Source: Lachnoclostridium sp. UBA7097
Lineage (GTDB): Bacteria > Bacillota > Clostridia > Lachnospirales > Lachnospiraceae
Assembly (NCBI GenBank): GCA_002499945.1
Contig: DKYP01000042.1
Location: 1 to 8,366, forward strand
Reading direction: 5' to 3'
Length of the DNA: 8,366 nucleotides
The notes beneath the pieces were generated by a model that was given only the letters and a program-made list of their open reading frames with translations, did no database searches and had not been told where the DNA came from. The translations under genes were made by a program, and so were the position numbers. This document shows positions 1-6,137 of the stretch, piece after piece (position 1 is the first letter of the stretch; each line of letters starts with the position of its first letter).

Positions 1-17
1 CGGATTGTTTTTATCAT
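1..17 (-). CDS. Start of an unidentified gene, cut by window edge
   Basis: An ATG at 17-15 on the minus strand opens a reading frame (M-I-K-T-I) that runs out of the window. It is preceded, five bases upstream, by a purine-rich Shine-Dalgarno-like stretch (AAGGTGGTGAGG, complement of 23-34), which is the main reason to call it. An in-frame ATG at 56-54 would add 13 residues and place that ribosome-binding site inside the gene, so the downstream start is preferred. The gene follows the GntR/FCD regulator in the same direction, a common arrangement for a regulator and its target, but with five codons no function can be given. Confidence 0.4.
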
Positions 18-129
18 TATATCCTCACCACCTTCTGCAAATCCTTTTACAAACATTATAAAACCCAACATATATTTATAATTTTTTATAAGTTATTTTT
101 GTCTGTTGCTAACCTCTTATCTGTTATTT
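18..129 (-). promoter_or_regulatory. AT-rich gap with weak promoter signals for the downstream gene
   Basis: This gap separates the GntR-family gene from the truncated gene at the window edge. The minus strand has a perfect TATAAT (complement of 55-60), about 37 bases before the preferred ATG, which could be a -10 element. I find no good TTGACA-like -35 element 16-18 bases upstream of it. There is also a short AT-only inverted repeat (TTATAA, four As, TTATAA). No hairpin with a U-tract is visible, so I do not call a terminator for the regulator gene. The promoter assignment is weak. Confidence 0.25.
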
Positions 130-828
130 TCACTTATTCATGCTTTTACGCATAAGCTTGTCAAGCCCCTGGCTCTTTATATTGTCTATTGATTTAAAAA
201 TATGCTCATTTGCAAGCCGTTCCGCCCTTGCTTCATCTTTATCTTTAACCGACTGCAATATTGCCTTATGTTCTGCACTTGCCATACTTGCGCGTTCATA
301 AGATGACAGTGTATTCTTCCTTACACGTTCAACATAATGGTGGTAATCTGAAAGTATATGTTCAAGTATTTTGCTTCCGCAGGCTTCATACATTCCAAGA
401 TGAAATCTGTTATCAAGTTCAAAAATCTGGTCCCAGTGCTCTTTCCCGATATGAAATTCACTTAAATAAATTATCTCCTCAAGATTCTCTATCTGGCTTT
501 CAGTAATATTTACACATGCCCATTTGGCACAAAGCCCTTCAAGGTATGAACGTATAACATAAATATCATAAATATCCTTCGGGGTAATGCCATTTACATA
601 TGCACCCTTATTAGGGATAATAGAAACAAGCCCCTCTAATTCAAGCTGCCTGAGTGCTTCCCTTACAGGTGTACGTGAAACACCCATTTCTTTGCTGATT
701 GCTGCTTCCCTGAGTTCAAACTTCTCAGGGTAATTACCTGCAAGTATATCCTCACGTATTTTATTAAAAACCTTGCCACGCAAGGAATATTTATCCATAA
801 CTTCTTTATTAACACTGTAATTATCCAT
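130..828 (-). CDS. GntR-family transcriptional regulator, FadR/FCD subfamily
   Basis: This is a DNA-binding regulator with an N-terminal winged helix-turn-helix (about residues 16-80, including the typical SRTPVREALRQLE segment and the G-A-Y-V wing) and a C-terminal all-helical FCD ligand domain (about 88-218). D139, H143, H187 and H209 sit where FCD domains usually bind a metal that helps hold a small carboxylate ligand. The ligand cannot be read from sequence. The frame stays open to an ATG at 936, but that would overlap the end of holA and add 36 residues without family character. The ATG at 828 gives 232 residues, normal for the subfamily. GGGGAG lies 12 bases and AGGGGA one base upstream of it, both imperfectly spaced, so the start is probable rather than certain. 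The family usually controls a neighbouring catabolic or transport operon, here possibly the gene cut at the left edge. Confidence 0.88.
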   Translation of the reverse strand: MDNYSVNKEVMDKYSLRGKVFNKIREDILAGNYPEKFELREAAISKEMGVSRTPVREALRQLELEGLVSIIPNKGAYVNGITPKDIYDIYVIRSYLEGLCAKWACVNITESQIENLEEIIYLSEFHIGKEHWDQIFELDNRFHLGMYEACGSKILEHILSDYHHYVERVRKNTLSSYERASMASAEHKAILQSVKDKDEARAERLANEHIFKSIDNIKSQGLDKLMRKSMNK

Positions 829-854
829 TTCCCCTAATATCTCCCCAGAATATA

Positions 855-882
855 ATTTTATACTATGGCGCAGAATGTACAA
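855..882 (-). promoter_or_regulatory. Candidate promoter of the GntR-family gene
   Basis: On the minus strand TTGTAC (complement of 877-882) and TAAAAT (complement of 855-860) are 16 bases apart, with an overlapping TATAAA at 862-857. The start codon at 828 lies 27 bases beyond the -10. The -35 contains TGTACA (876-881), a six-base palindrome of a kind that could form half of an autoregulatory operator, but no longer dyad is evident. Both hexamers are imperfect, so this is a modest candidate. Confidence 0.3.
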
Positions 883-896
883 GATGTAAATTTTGG

Positions 897-918
897 CTGC
901 TGCCTGCATGGCAGACAG
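897..918 (-). terminator. GC-rich stem-loop after holA, possible weak terminator
   Basis: Just beyond the holA stop codon the minus strand can fold as CTG, a bulged T, CTGCC, loop ATGCA, GGCAG, CAG: eight base pairs with one bulge. In a region this AT-rich the stem stands out. The sequence after it (CCAAAATTTACATC) has no uninterrupted run of T, so it does not meet the usual intrinsic-terminator pattern. It may instead be a pause or an mRNA 3'-end stabilising structure between holA and the regulator. Confidence 0.35.
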
Positions 919-925
919 TAACATT

Positions 926-1906
926 TTATGCACCATGCCCCTGTGACATATTTAATAAAAGTATTTCAACACCTGTCTGTGCATCAAGCAGTCCACGCTT
1001 GAATTTATATTCTGTTTCCACACATCCGTCAAGAAGTTCTTTAAGCTGGCTGGCTTTAAAACCTCTTGCCTGGTTTATATATTTGCCTGCTGCAAATGGC
1101 GGCACCTGTATTCTTGATGCCAGTTCATTCCTTGAAATATTTCCTGCTGTTTTAGCCTGTAAAAGCATGTTAAACTGCCTTGTAATAAGGTATAATACAG
1201 ACATAGGGCTTTCCCTTAGTTCTAGCAGGTCATTGTAAAGCTTTAATACTTCTTTGGCTTTTCCTTCCATAGCATAATCAATCATCTGGAATATATGCCC
1301 TGTAACCTGTACACAGCATATGGCATCTATATCTTCTGCCGTTATTTCCTCCCTGCCATATGTGTATGAAACAAGCTTATCTATTTCATTGGTTATATTA
1401 ACCATTGAATTATCAACCTGTTGCAGGAAATAATCTGCTGTAGCCTCCCTCATCTTTTTTCCATTTTCCTTAAGCATAAGTGCTACAAAACGTTTAATAT
1501 CCTTAACGCCCATCTGCTTCATTTCAACTGCAATGCCGTTTTTATTAACATATTTATAAAGCTTATTTCTTTTATCTGTTTCTTTCTCCACAAAAACAAC
1601 AATAGAAGATTCTGGAATTCCTTCCAGATAGTCCGTAAGTGTATTTGCTGATTTAAAAAAACCGCTGTCCTCTATTATTACCAGCCTGTAGTCATTAAAA
1701 AAAGGCAGTGTTTCCACAATTTCCTTTATCTGGAGTACATCTGTATCTTTACCTTCAAAATAAGAATAATTAATGTCATCACTGCCTGCAAGTATTGCTT
1801 TCTTCAGGCTGTTTCTGTACATTTTCTTTAGATAATCCTCTTCCCCGTAGAGGAGGTATAATTTATGGAATGCCCTGTTCTTAATGTCCTCTTTTAAACG
1901 CTGCAT
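926..1906 (-). CDS. holA: DNA polymerase III subunit delta
   Basis: The delta subunit of the clamp loader opens the beta sliding clamp and, with delta' and tau/gamma, loads it onto primed DNA. The protein is 326 residues, within the usual range. The N-terminal AAA+-like fold shows the family signature YLLYGEEDYLKKMY at 17-30 and the LVIIEDSGFF strand region near 75-84. A helical middle part (about 150-210) includes DNSMVNITNEIDKL, typical of delta, and the C-terminal collar domain (about 215-320) contains LYLITRQFNMLL. There is no Walker A ATP-binding motif, as expected for delta. It begins 14 bases after the HAD gene, with a GGGGGCAGG ribosome-binding region, so co-transcription with lexA and the two phosphatase genes is likely. 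In many Firmicutes holA sits between comEC and rpsT; neither is here. Confidence 0.95.
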   Translation of the reverse strand: MQRLKEDIKNRAFHKLYLLYGEEDYLKKMYRNSLKKAILAGSDDINYSYFEGKDTDVLQIKEIVETLPFFNDYRLVIIEDSGFFKSANTLTDYLEGIPESSIVVFVEKETDKRNKLYKYVNKNGIAVEMKQMGVKDIKRFVALMLKENGKKMREATADYFLQQVDNSMVNITNEIDKLVSYTYGREEITAEDIDAICCVQVTGHIFQMIDYAMEGKAKEVLKLYNDLLELRESPMSVLYLITRQFNMLLQAKTAGNISRNELASRIQVPPFAAGKYINQARGFKASQLKELLDGCVETEYKFKRGLLDAQTGVEILLLNMSQGHGA

Positions 1907-1920
1907 TATGCCTGCCCCCG

Positions 1921-2739
1921 TTACTTTACATTTATATTAAGCCACTCTGCCACGCCGCCTGAATTATTGCTGCCAATAACACCCGTAGCAATAGCTTTAA
2001 GCCTTTCATCTGCATTTACTGTTGCATAAGCTTCATCTGCAATATTAAACATTGAAATATCATTAAGTGAATCACCAAATACAACCAGGTGTGTGCAGTT
2101 ATAATATTTCTGGAGTTTTTGTATTGCTTTTGCCTTTGTTGCATTTACAGGGGAAATTTCCAGCCAGTATTCTTTACGGTATTTATCCTGCTGGTAATTA
2201 CAAACCCACCTGCTGCCATCCTTTACCTGCATATACAATGGTTCTAATTCTTCCCTGTCTGCTATAAATGTAAAATAACAGGTTTCCCCACTGTAAAGAA
2301 TTTCCTCTGTATCTACAGGACAGAACCTCTTATCGCCGGCATGGCTTTCTAAATAATCATCAAACCCTTCATTAGTCCTTCCAGCAAGATAAAGTTTTTT
2401 CTCTTCCCCACCAGTGTATGATGTAACAGACACTGGAATTTCAAATCCCCTCACAAGCTGGTACAGTTCTTCCAGGGTTTCCCTGGAAAACATAGCTATA
2501 TCCTGTTCTTTTGACAGCGGGTTTACAATAATTGTACCATTAAGGGTTATAACCGGTATCTGGAAATTAATGTCCTTTGTAATTACAGAAGCACTATTTA
2601 TTGACCTTGATGTTGCATATGTAATTAATACATCTTTCCCTATAAGGTTATTTATAATGTTTACAGTTTCACTAGAAAATGACTTGTCATCCCTCATAAG
2701 TGTCCCGTCTAAATCTGTAACATACAGTATCTTTTTCAT
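1921..2739 (-). CDS. Cof-type HAD-superfamily phosphatase (HAD-IIB)
   Basis: This is a 272-residue cytoplasmic phosphatase-like protein of the haloacid dehalogenase superfamily. The nucleophile motif I is DLDGT at 9-13 (Asp9 nucleophile, Asp11 acid/base), motif II is ATSR at 42-45, a motif III lysine is K202 or K204 in the NATKAKAIQKL segment, and motif IV is GDSLND at 222-227, which binds Mg2+. The long insert between motifs II and III (about 80-195) is the C2B-type cap of the Cof/YbiV group. Members dephosphorylate sugar phosphates, nucleotides or flavin precursors, and the substrate cannot be predicted from sequence. An AGGGG site sits seven bases before the ATG, and the start follows the HD gene by 16 bases. 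All key residues are present and no damage is seen. Confidence 0.9.
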   Translation of the reverse strand: MKKILYVTDLDGTLMRDDKSFSSETVNIINNLIGKDVLITYATSRSINSASVITKDINFQIPVITLNGTIIVNPLSKEQDIAMFSRETLEELYQLVRGFEIPVSVTSYTGGEEKKLYLAGRTNEGFDDYLESHAGDKRFCPVDTEEILYSGETCYFTFIADREELEPLYMQVKDGSRWVCNYQQDKYRKEYWLEISPVNATKAKAIQKLQKYYNCTHLVVFGDSLNDISMFNIADEAYATVNADERLKAIATGVIGSNNSGGVAEWLNINVK

Positions 2740-2755
2740 TTCTATACCCCTGTTG

Positions 2756-3343
2756 TTATTCTTTTAACATTCCTTTTTCTACATTTGGCTCTATAAAATT
2801 CTCCTTTGCATACTCCCATAGTTCTTTTGAACCTTCTGCTGTATTTTTATTACGGTTTAATACCTGTGAAAGCTTTACGCCATGCTCCTTCCATGATTTG
2901 CCGCCTGATGCATCATTTAACATTAAAGGCTGTAACTTGTCAAGTGTATTGGCAAATTTAGCTTCCTTTGTGTCCTGTCCCTCAAATTCATCCCACAAGC
3001 TTCTTAAATATGCTGCCTGGTCTTCCGGGAGTATGTTAAATATCCTTTCTGCTGCTTTAACTTCCCGTTCACGCTTTGTAGCATTGCCTTCATTATCATA
3101 GGCATATGTGTCACCTGCATCAAGTTCGACTATATCATGTACCAGCACCATTGTCACAACACGCAGCACATCTATGTCTTTATCTGCATATTCGCTTAAA
3201 AGGACTGCCATTAAAGCAAGATGCCATGAATGTTCAGCGTCATTTTCCCTGCGGCTGCCGTCTGCTAAGTAAGACTGGCGCACAACCTGTTTTAAACCAT
3301 CTGTTTCACGTATAAACCCGAACTGCCTGTCTAACCTGTCCAT
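2756..3343 (-). CDS. HD-domain phosphohydrolase, YfbR/HDDC2-like
   Basis: This 195-residue protein has an HD metal-dependent phosphohydrolase fold. The metal ligands appear in order: H38 in the AEHSWH segment, H69-D70 in VLVHDIVE, and D135 in NTLDKLQPL. E73 and D75 in VELDAGD resemble the catalytic region of the YfbR and HDDC2 families. Characterised relatives are 5'-deoxynucleotidases that turn dNMPs into deoxynucleosides and inorganic phosphate, so a role in trimming nucleotide pools is plausible but unproven. The start has a near-perfect AGGAGG site six bases away. It lies 20 bases after lexA and 16 before the HAD gene, so it is probably translated from the lexA transcript. If so, its synthesis would rise during the SOS response. 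An alternative is a general HD hydrolase with another nucleotide substrate. Confidence 0.85.
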   Translation of the reverse strand: MDRLDRQFGFIRETDGLKQVVRQSYLADGSRRENDAEHSWHLALMAVLLSEYADKDIDVLRVVTMVLVHDIVELDAGDTYAYDNEGNATKREREVKAAERIFNILPEDQAAYLRSLWDEFEGQDTKEAKFANTLDKLQPLMLNDASGGKSWKEHGVKLSQVLNRNKNTAEGSKELWEYAKENFIEPNVEKGMLKE

Positions 3344-3363
3344 AACACTCCTCCTGCTTCAAA

Positions 3364-3981
3364 TTACTTATAGACCCTGAACAACCCTGTTACTTTTCCA
3401 AGCACTACTACATCATCAAGTATAATGGGTTCCATTGTATCATTCTCCGGCTGTAACCTGAAATGCCCGTCTTCTTTATAAAATGTCTTGACTGTGGCAG
3501 CATCTTCTACAAGTGCCACTATTATCTCGCCGTTTTCTGCAGACTCCTGCTTCCTTACCAAAACCCTGTCACCGTCAAATATACCTGCATTAACCATGCT
3601 TTCACCTTTTACACGCAGCATAAATGCAGGCCCGTCCGGCATGTCCTCCGGAAGTATTGGCATATAGCTTTCAATATTCTGGTCTGCAAATATAGGTTCA
3701 CCTGCTGCAACTGAACCAATTACCGGCACACTTACAATCTCCCTGCGTGAAAGGTTAAAGTCATCATCTATTATTTCAATGGCACGTGGCTTTGTCGGGT
3801 CCCTGCGTATAAAACCATTCTTCTCAAGTGTTTCAAGATGTGAATGTACAGAAGATGTTGATTTTAAATGTACGGCTTCACAAATCTCCCTTACAGCCGG
3901 CGGATAACCCTTATTTACAATTTCCGATTTAATATATCCGAGTATCTCCTGCTGCTTGGCAGTAATCCTTCCTTTTGGCAT
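3364..3981 (-). CDS. lexA: LexA repressor
   Basis: LexA represses DNA-damage genes and inactivates itself when RecA filaments stimulate self-cleavage. The 205-residue protein has the N-terminal winged helix (1-70; TAKQQEILGYI at 7-17, recognition helix region STSSVHSHLETLEKNGFI at 41-58) and a C-terminal S24 peptidase domain. The cleavage site is Ala93-Gly94 in SVAAGEP. The catalytic dyad is Ser128 in the GESM motif and Lys165 in ATVKTF. Every residue needed for repression and autocleavage is present. The start is fixed by a perfect AGGAGG (complement of 3989-3994) seven bases upstream. Its own SOS box and promoter lie 40-80 bases before the ATG, which indicates autoregulation. It is probably the first gene of a unit with the HD, HAD and holA genes. 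Confidence 0.98.
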   Translation of the reverse strand: MPKGRITAKQQEILGYIKSEIVNKGYPPAVREICEAVHLKSTSSVHSHLETLEKNGFIRRDPTKPRAIEIIDDDFNLSRREIVSVPVIGSVAAGEPIFADQNIESYMPILPEDMPDGPAFMLRVKGESMVNAGIFDGDRVLVRKQESAENGEIIVALVEDAATVKTFYKEDGHFRLQPENDTMEPIILDDVVVLGKVTGLFRVYK

Positions 3982-4000
3982 AAAACATCCTCCTAATTAG

Positions 4001-4036
4001 ATAAAGTGATATTATAATAATATAATACCACTTTAT
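4001..4036. repeat. Long inverted repeat over the lexA -10 region
   Basis: Arms of 16 bases (4001-4016 and 4021-4036) flank a four-base centre. They pair perfectly except at 4009/4028, which would be a G-U wobble in minus-strand RNA. The arms start ATAAAGTG and end CACTTTAT. The repeat covers the -10 hexamer and the expected transcription start of lexA, so as DNA it could be an operator for a second regulator. As RNA read through from rsfS it would be a strong but AU-rich hairpin. It is followed by CTAATTAGG rather than a U-tract, so it is not a classical terminator. It is distinct from the SOS box. Confidence 0.75.
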
Positions 4037-4050
4037 TCCGCATTTGTCAA
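4022..4050 (-). promoter_or_regulatory. lexA promoter (sigma-A type)
   Basis: A perfect TTGACA (complement of 4045-4050) and TATTAT (complement of 4022-4027) are separated by exactly 17 bases. This is the best promoter in the window. Transcription would start near 4015, giving a leader of about 34 bases before the lexA ATG. The SOS box overlaps the -35 by two bases and lies directly upstream, so LexA bound there would compete with RNA polymerase. Confidence 0.85.
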
Positions 4051-4061
4051 ACATATGTTCT
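4048..4061 (-). promoter_or_regulatory. LexA-binding SOS box
   Basis: The minus strand reads AGAACATATGTTTG, matching the Gram-positive LexA operator pattern CGAAC-N4-GTTYG at all but the first base. Its core AACATATGTT is a perfect 10-base palindrome. It lies just upstream of lexA and touches the -35, the expected position for autorepression. I saw no second convincing copy elsewhere in the window by eye. Confidence 0.9.
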
Positions 4062-4077
4062 AAAATATCTTATTTTC

Positions 4078-4431
4078 CTAATTTAAAGCAGATACATCTA
4101 TTGTCCTGCCATCTGACCATATCCTCTCTAAATCATAAAACAGCCTGTCCTCACTGTCAAATATATGGACAACTATGTCCCCGAAGTCAAGAAGCACCCA
4201 TGTGCTGCTTCTGTTGCCCTCTTTGCGCTTTATTGCAAAACCTGCCTCATGCATCTTTTCCTCAACATTATCAACAAGTGCCTGCACCTGTGAGATATTA
4301 TTCCCATTAGCAATAATAAAATAATCTGCCATTACAGATATTCCTGAGATATCAATAATTTTAATATCTTCGCCTTTTTTCTCATCCAGGGCATTATATG
4401 CAATCCGTGCCATTTTAGCCTGTTCTTCCAT
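4078..4431 (-). CDS. rsfS: Ribosomal silencing factor RsfS
   Basis: RsfS binds ribosomal protein uL14 on the 50S subunit and blocks subunit joining, lowering translation in starvation or stationary phase. The protein is 117 residues, the normal size of the Iojap/RsfS family. Its signature stretches are ADYFIIANGNNISQV (35-49) and WVLLDFGDIVVHIFD (78-92), followed by the R-x-x-FYDLERIW segment at 95-105. A GGAGG site lies four bases before the ATG. It follows yqeK by 15 bases, completing the nadD-yqeK-rsfS group seen in many Firmicutes. The long palindrome and lexA promoter lie just downstream, so the transcript may end or be attenuated there. Confidence 0.96.
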   Translation of the reverse strand: MEEQAKMARIAYNALDEKKGEDIKIIDISGISVMADYFIIANGNNISQVQALVDNVEEKMHEAGFAIKRKEGNRSSTWVLLDFGDIVVHIFDSEDRLFYDLERIWSDGRTIDVSALN

Positions 4432-4446
4432 AAATCCTCCTTATTT

Positions 4447-5058
4447 CTAAAATGTTATGTTTTTTTCAACATGTATCTGCCTGTAATATTTAAAGGCTTC
4501 AACTGTATGTACATCTATTTCACGCCCATTGTTGTCTGTCTTTGCCTTTTCCCCAAGATAGCCAAGTGTCCTGTCAAGTATCTGGTATATTGCTTCGTCA
4601 ATATCAACAAATGCCATCCTGCGCACTTCCTCAATATGTGGCAGCGGCTTCCTGCCAGGCTCAATATAATCTGCTGTAAAAATTATTGCTTCAAGCGGCT
4701 TCATCCCCGCTTTACCTGTAGTATGGTATCTTATCGCAGAAATTATTTCCTCATTTTCAATACCATACTTCTTCCTGGCATAACATGCGCCAAGTTTGGC
4801 ATGAAGCAAAAAGCCGTTCCTAAGTTCAATTTCTGTACACTCAAGATTATTCTTAAGGCATTTCCTTACAAGTTCATCATCGGAAAAACATTTGGCACAG
4901 TCATGGAGCACACCCGCTATTGATGCATCTTCAACAGACAGCCCGTACCTCATTGCAAGTGCAGCGGCAGTATACCTTACGCCGGTTGTGTGTATAAATC
5001 TTTTAGGTGTAAGTTTGGATTTAAGCCTTTCCTGTATTTTATCAACATTTTCCAACAT
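4447..5058 (-). CDS. yqeK: YqeK-type HD hydrolase, probable symmetrical Ap4A hydrolase
   Basis: YqeK proteins split diadenosine tetraphosphate (Ap4A), an alarmone made under stress, into two ADP. This 203-residue protein carries the HD-fold metal ligands in family order: H23 (FIHTTGV), H52-D53 (VLHDCAK), H86 (LLHAKLGA), H112 (IRYHTTG) and D130 (FTADYIEPGR). The HTTG and ADYIEPGR segments are characteristic of YqeK. It lacks an iron-sulphur or sensor domain and has no signal peptide, so it is cytoplasmic. AAGGAG lies six bases before the ATG. It follows nadD by 34 bases and precedes rsfS by 15. Some Firmicutes carry an LCP (LytR-type) gene between yqeK and rsfS, and none is present here. Confidence 0.93.
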   Translation of the reverse strand: MLENVDKIQERLKSKLTPKRFIHTTGVRYTAAALAMRYGLSVEDASIAGVLHDCAKCFSDDELVRKCLKNNLECTEIELRNGFLLHAKLGACYARKKYGIENEEIISAIRYHTTGKAGMKPLEAIIFTADYIEPGRKPLPHIEEVRRMAFVDIDEAIYQILDRTLGYLGEKAKTDNNGREIDVHTVEAFKYYRQIHVEKNITF

Positions 5059-5092
5059 AATAATCTCCTTACAAATAACGTTACTGCCCGCT

Positions 5093-5698
5093 TTATGGAC
5101 AGTAACACCTGTTATTCTTAATATATTCCCATACCCCTTCTGGCAAATACATGGAAGCGTCCCCCCCTGACAAAATAATTTCCCTTATACAGCTTGAACT
5201 AATATCCATCTGCGGCATATCCACAAGCAGTATCCTTGCATTATATTTATTTTCCAACTCTTTTGCATATATCTCCATCTGCCTTTTCCCGGTACCGTTA
5301 CGGCTGGTGGCAATTACAGTGGCATATTCCATAATCTTGCCAGGCATGTACCAGCTTTCAATCTGGAAGAATGAGTCACCGCCCATTATAAAAAAATATT
5401 TCTCCTCCGGGTCCTGCATATGCAGAAGTTCTAGTGTAGTAGCAGAATAAGTAATGCCTTCCCTTTTAAATTCAAAATCTGAATACTCAAAATATGGTAT
5501 TCCCCTTACCGCAAGCTTTACCATAGCGCCACGGTGTTCCTCCGGGATAATGGAAATATCTTTTTTATGCGGCGGGTTTTTAGATGGCATAAAAACTACC
5601 CTGTCAAGCCCTGCCTGCCTGTATGCTGCCTCTGCCATTTTAATATGTGCAATATGGACCGGGTTAAATGTCCCTCCCATAATACCTGTCCTGCCCAT
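5093..5698 (-). CDS. nadD: Nicotinate-nucleotide adenylyltransferase
   Basis: NadD joins ATP and nicotinate mononucleotide to give deamido-NAD and pyrophosphate, an essential step of NAD synthesis. The 201-residue protein has the nucleotidyltransferase signature GGTFNPVHIAH at 8-18 (H15 and H18 being the (H/T)xGH-type histidines), PPHK at 42-45, the MGGDSF motif at 105-110, and ISSSCIR at 166-172, the SxxxR motif that holds ATP phosphates. The C-terminal YLPEGVWEYI is typical. Five bases separate it from the yhbY stop, so translation is likely coupled. The start at 5698 is chosen because it keeps the first beta strand (RTGIMGG). A second ATG at 5680 has its own GGACAGG site but would remove that strand. 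Confidence 0.96.
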   Translation of the reverse strand: MGRTGIMGGTFNPVHIAHIKMAEAAYRQAGLDRVVFMPSKNPPHKKDISIIPEEHRGAMVKLAVRGIPYFEYSDFEFKREGITYSATTLELLHMQDPEEKYFFIMGGDSFFQIESWYMPGKIMEYATVIATSRNGTGKRQMEIYAKELENKYNARILLVDMPQMDISSSCIREIILSGGDASMYLPEGVWEYIKNNRCYCP

Positions 5699-5703
5699 AG
5701 GGG

Positions 5704-6099
5704 TTATACCTGCCTTCTGCCTTTTACAGGCTTTCCTGCTGCCCTTCCGGAAGCCTTTTTCATCCCTGGTTTCTTCCTGGCATATCCCCTTTTATCCAGT
5801 TCACGTTTTTTAGCAAGCCTTCTCTTCTCCTCTTTCTGGGGATTCTTCTTATATAATACAATCTTTTTCCCTATAACCTGTACAACTTCTGAACCAGTCC
5901 TTTCTGACAAAAGCCTTGCAAGTGAACCAGTATCCTCACTGCAGTTTTTAAGTACATTTATCTTAACCAGTTCCCTTGCTTTAAGTGCATCACGTATAGC
6001 CTCCGCCTGTTGTGGTGAAATGCCTGTCTTTCCTATCTGGAAAATACTGTCCATTTTCATGGCCTGCGCCCTTAATCTTGTTCTTTCTTTACTTGTCAT
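5704..6099 (-). CDS. yhbY: YhbY-family RNA-binding protein (CRM domain) with basic tail
   Basis: YhbY/YqeI proteins carry a single CRM domain and associate with pre-50S ribosomal particles. The domain spans residues 1-84, with the GxxG RNA-binding loop GKTG at 23-26, the ELVKINVL strand at 43-50 and the closing VVQVIGKKIVLYK at 72-84. Residues 85-131 form an extra tail rich in Lys and Arg with almost no hydrophobic residues, whereas the short family members are about 95-100 residues. The tail is probably disordered and RNA-binding. The reading frame opens at a TTG at 6120, but the GCGAGG ribosome-binding site (complement of 6106-6111) lies six bases before the ATG at 6099, which fixes that start. 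It heads the nadD-yqeK-rsfS group. The obgE gene that often precedes it is absent, and a chemotaxis receptor is there instead. Confidence 0.92.
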   Translation of the reverse strand: MTSKERTRLRAQAMKMDSIFQIGKTGISPQQAEAIRDALKARELVKINVLKNCSEDTGSLARLLSERTGSEVVQVIGKKIVLYKKNPQKEEKRRLAKKRELDKRGYARKKPGMKKASGRAAGKPVKGRRQV

Positions 6100-6105
6100 A
6101 AATAA

Positions 6106-6111
6106 CCTCGC
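6106..6111 (-). promoter_or_regulatory. Ribosome-binding site deciding the yhbY start
   Basis: The minus strand reads GCGAGG six bases before the ATG at 6099. Because this site would lie inside the coding region of the longer TTG (6120) version, it supports the 131-residue form of YhbY. Confidence 0.7.
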
Positions 6112-6137
6112 TTCCAACAAATTTGTATACAGGAAAT

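Noticed and set aside
829..936. The N-terminal extension of the GntR-family protein
   Set aside because: It overlaps the holA 3' end, crosses a stem-loop and promoter-like sequence, and adds residues not expected for the family. The start at 828 gives the normal size.
4471..4923. A 150-codon plus-strand frame opposite yqeK
   Set aside because: It is fully covered by yqeK, which has all family residues. No start signal or recognisable domain is seen.
6100..6120. A TTG start for yhbY at 6120
   Set aside because: The only good ribosome-binding site (6106-6111) would be inside this version and is well placed for the ATG at 6099.
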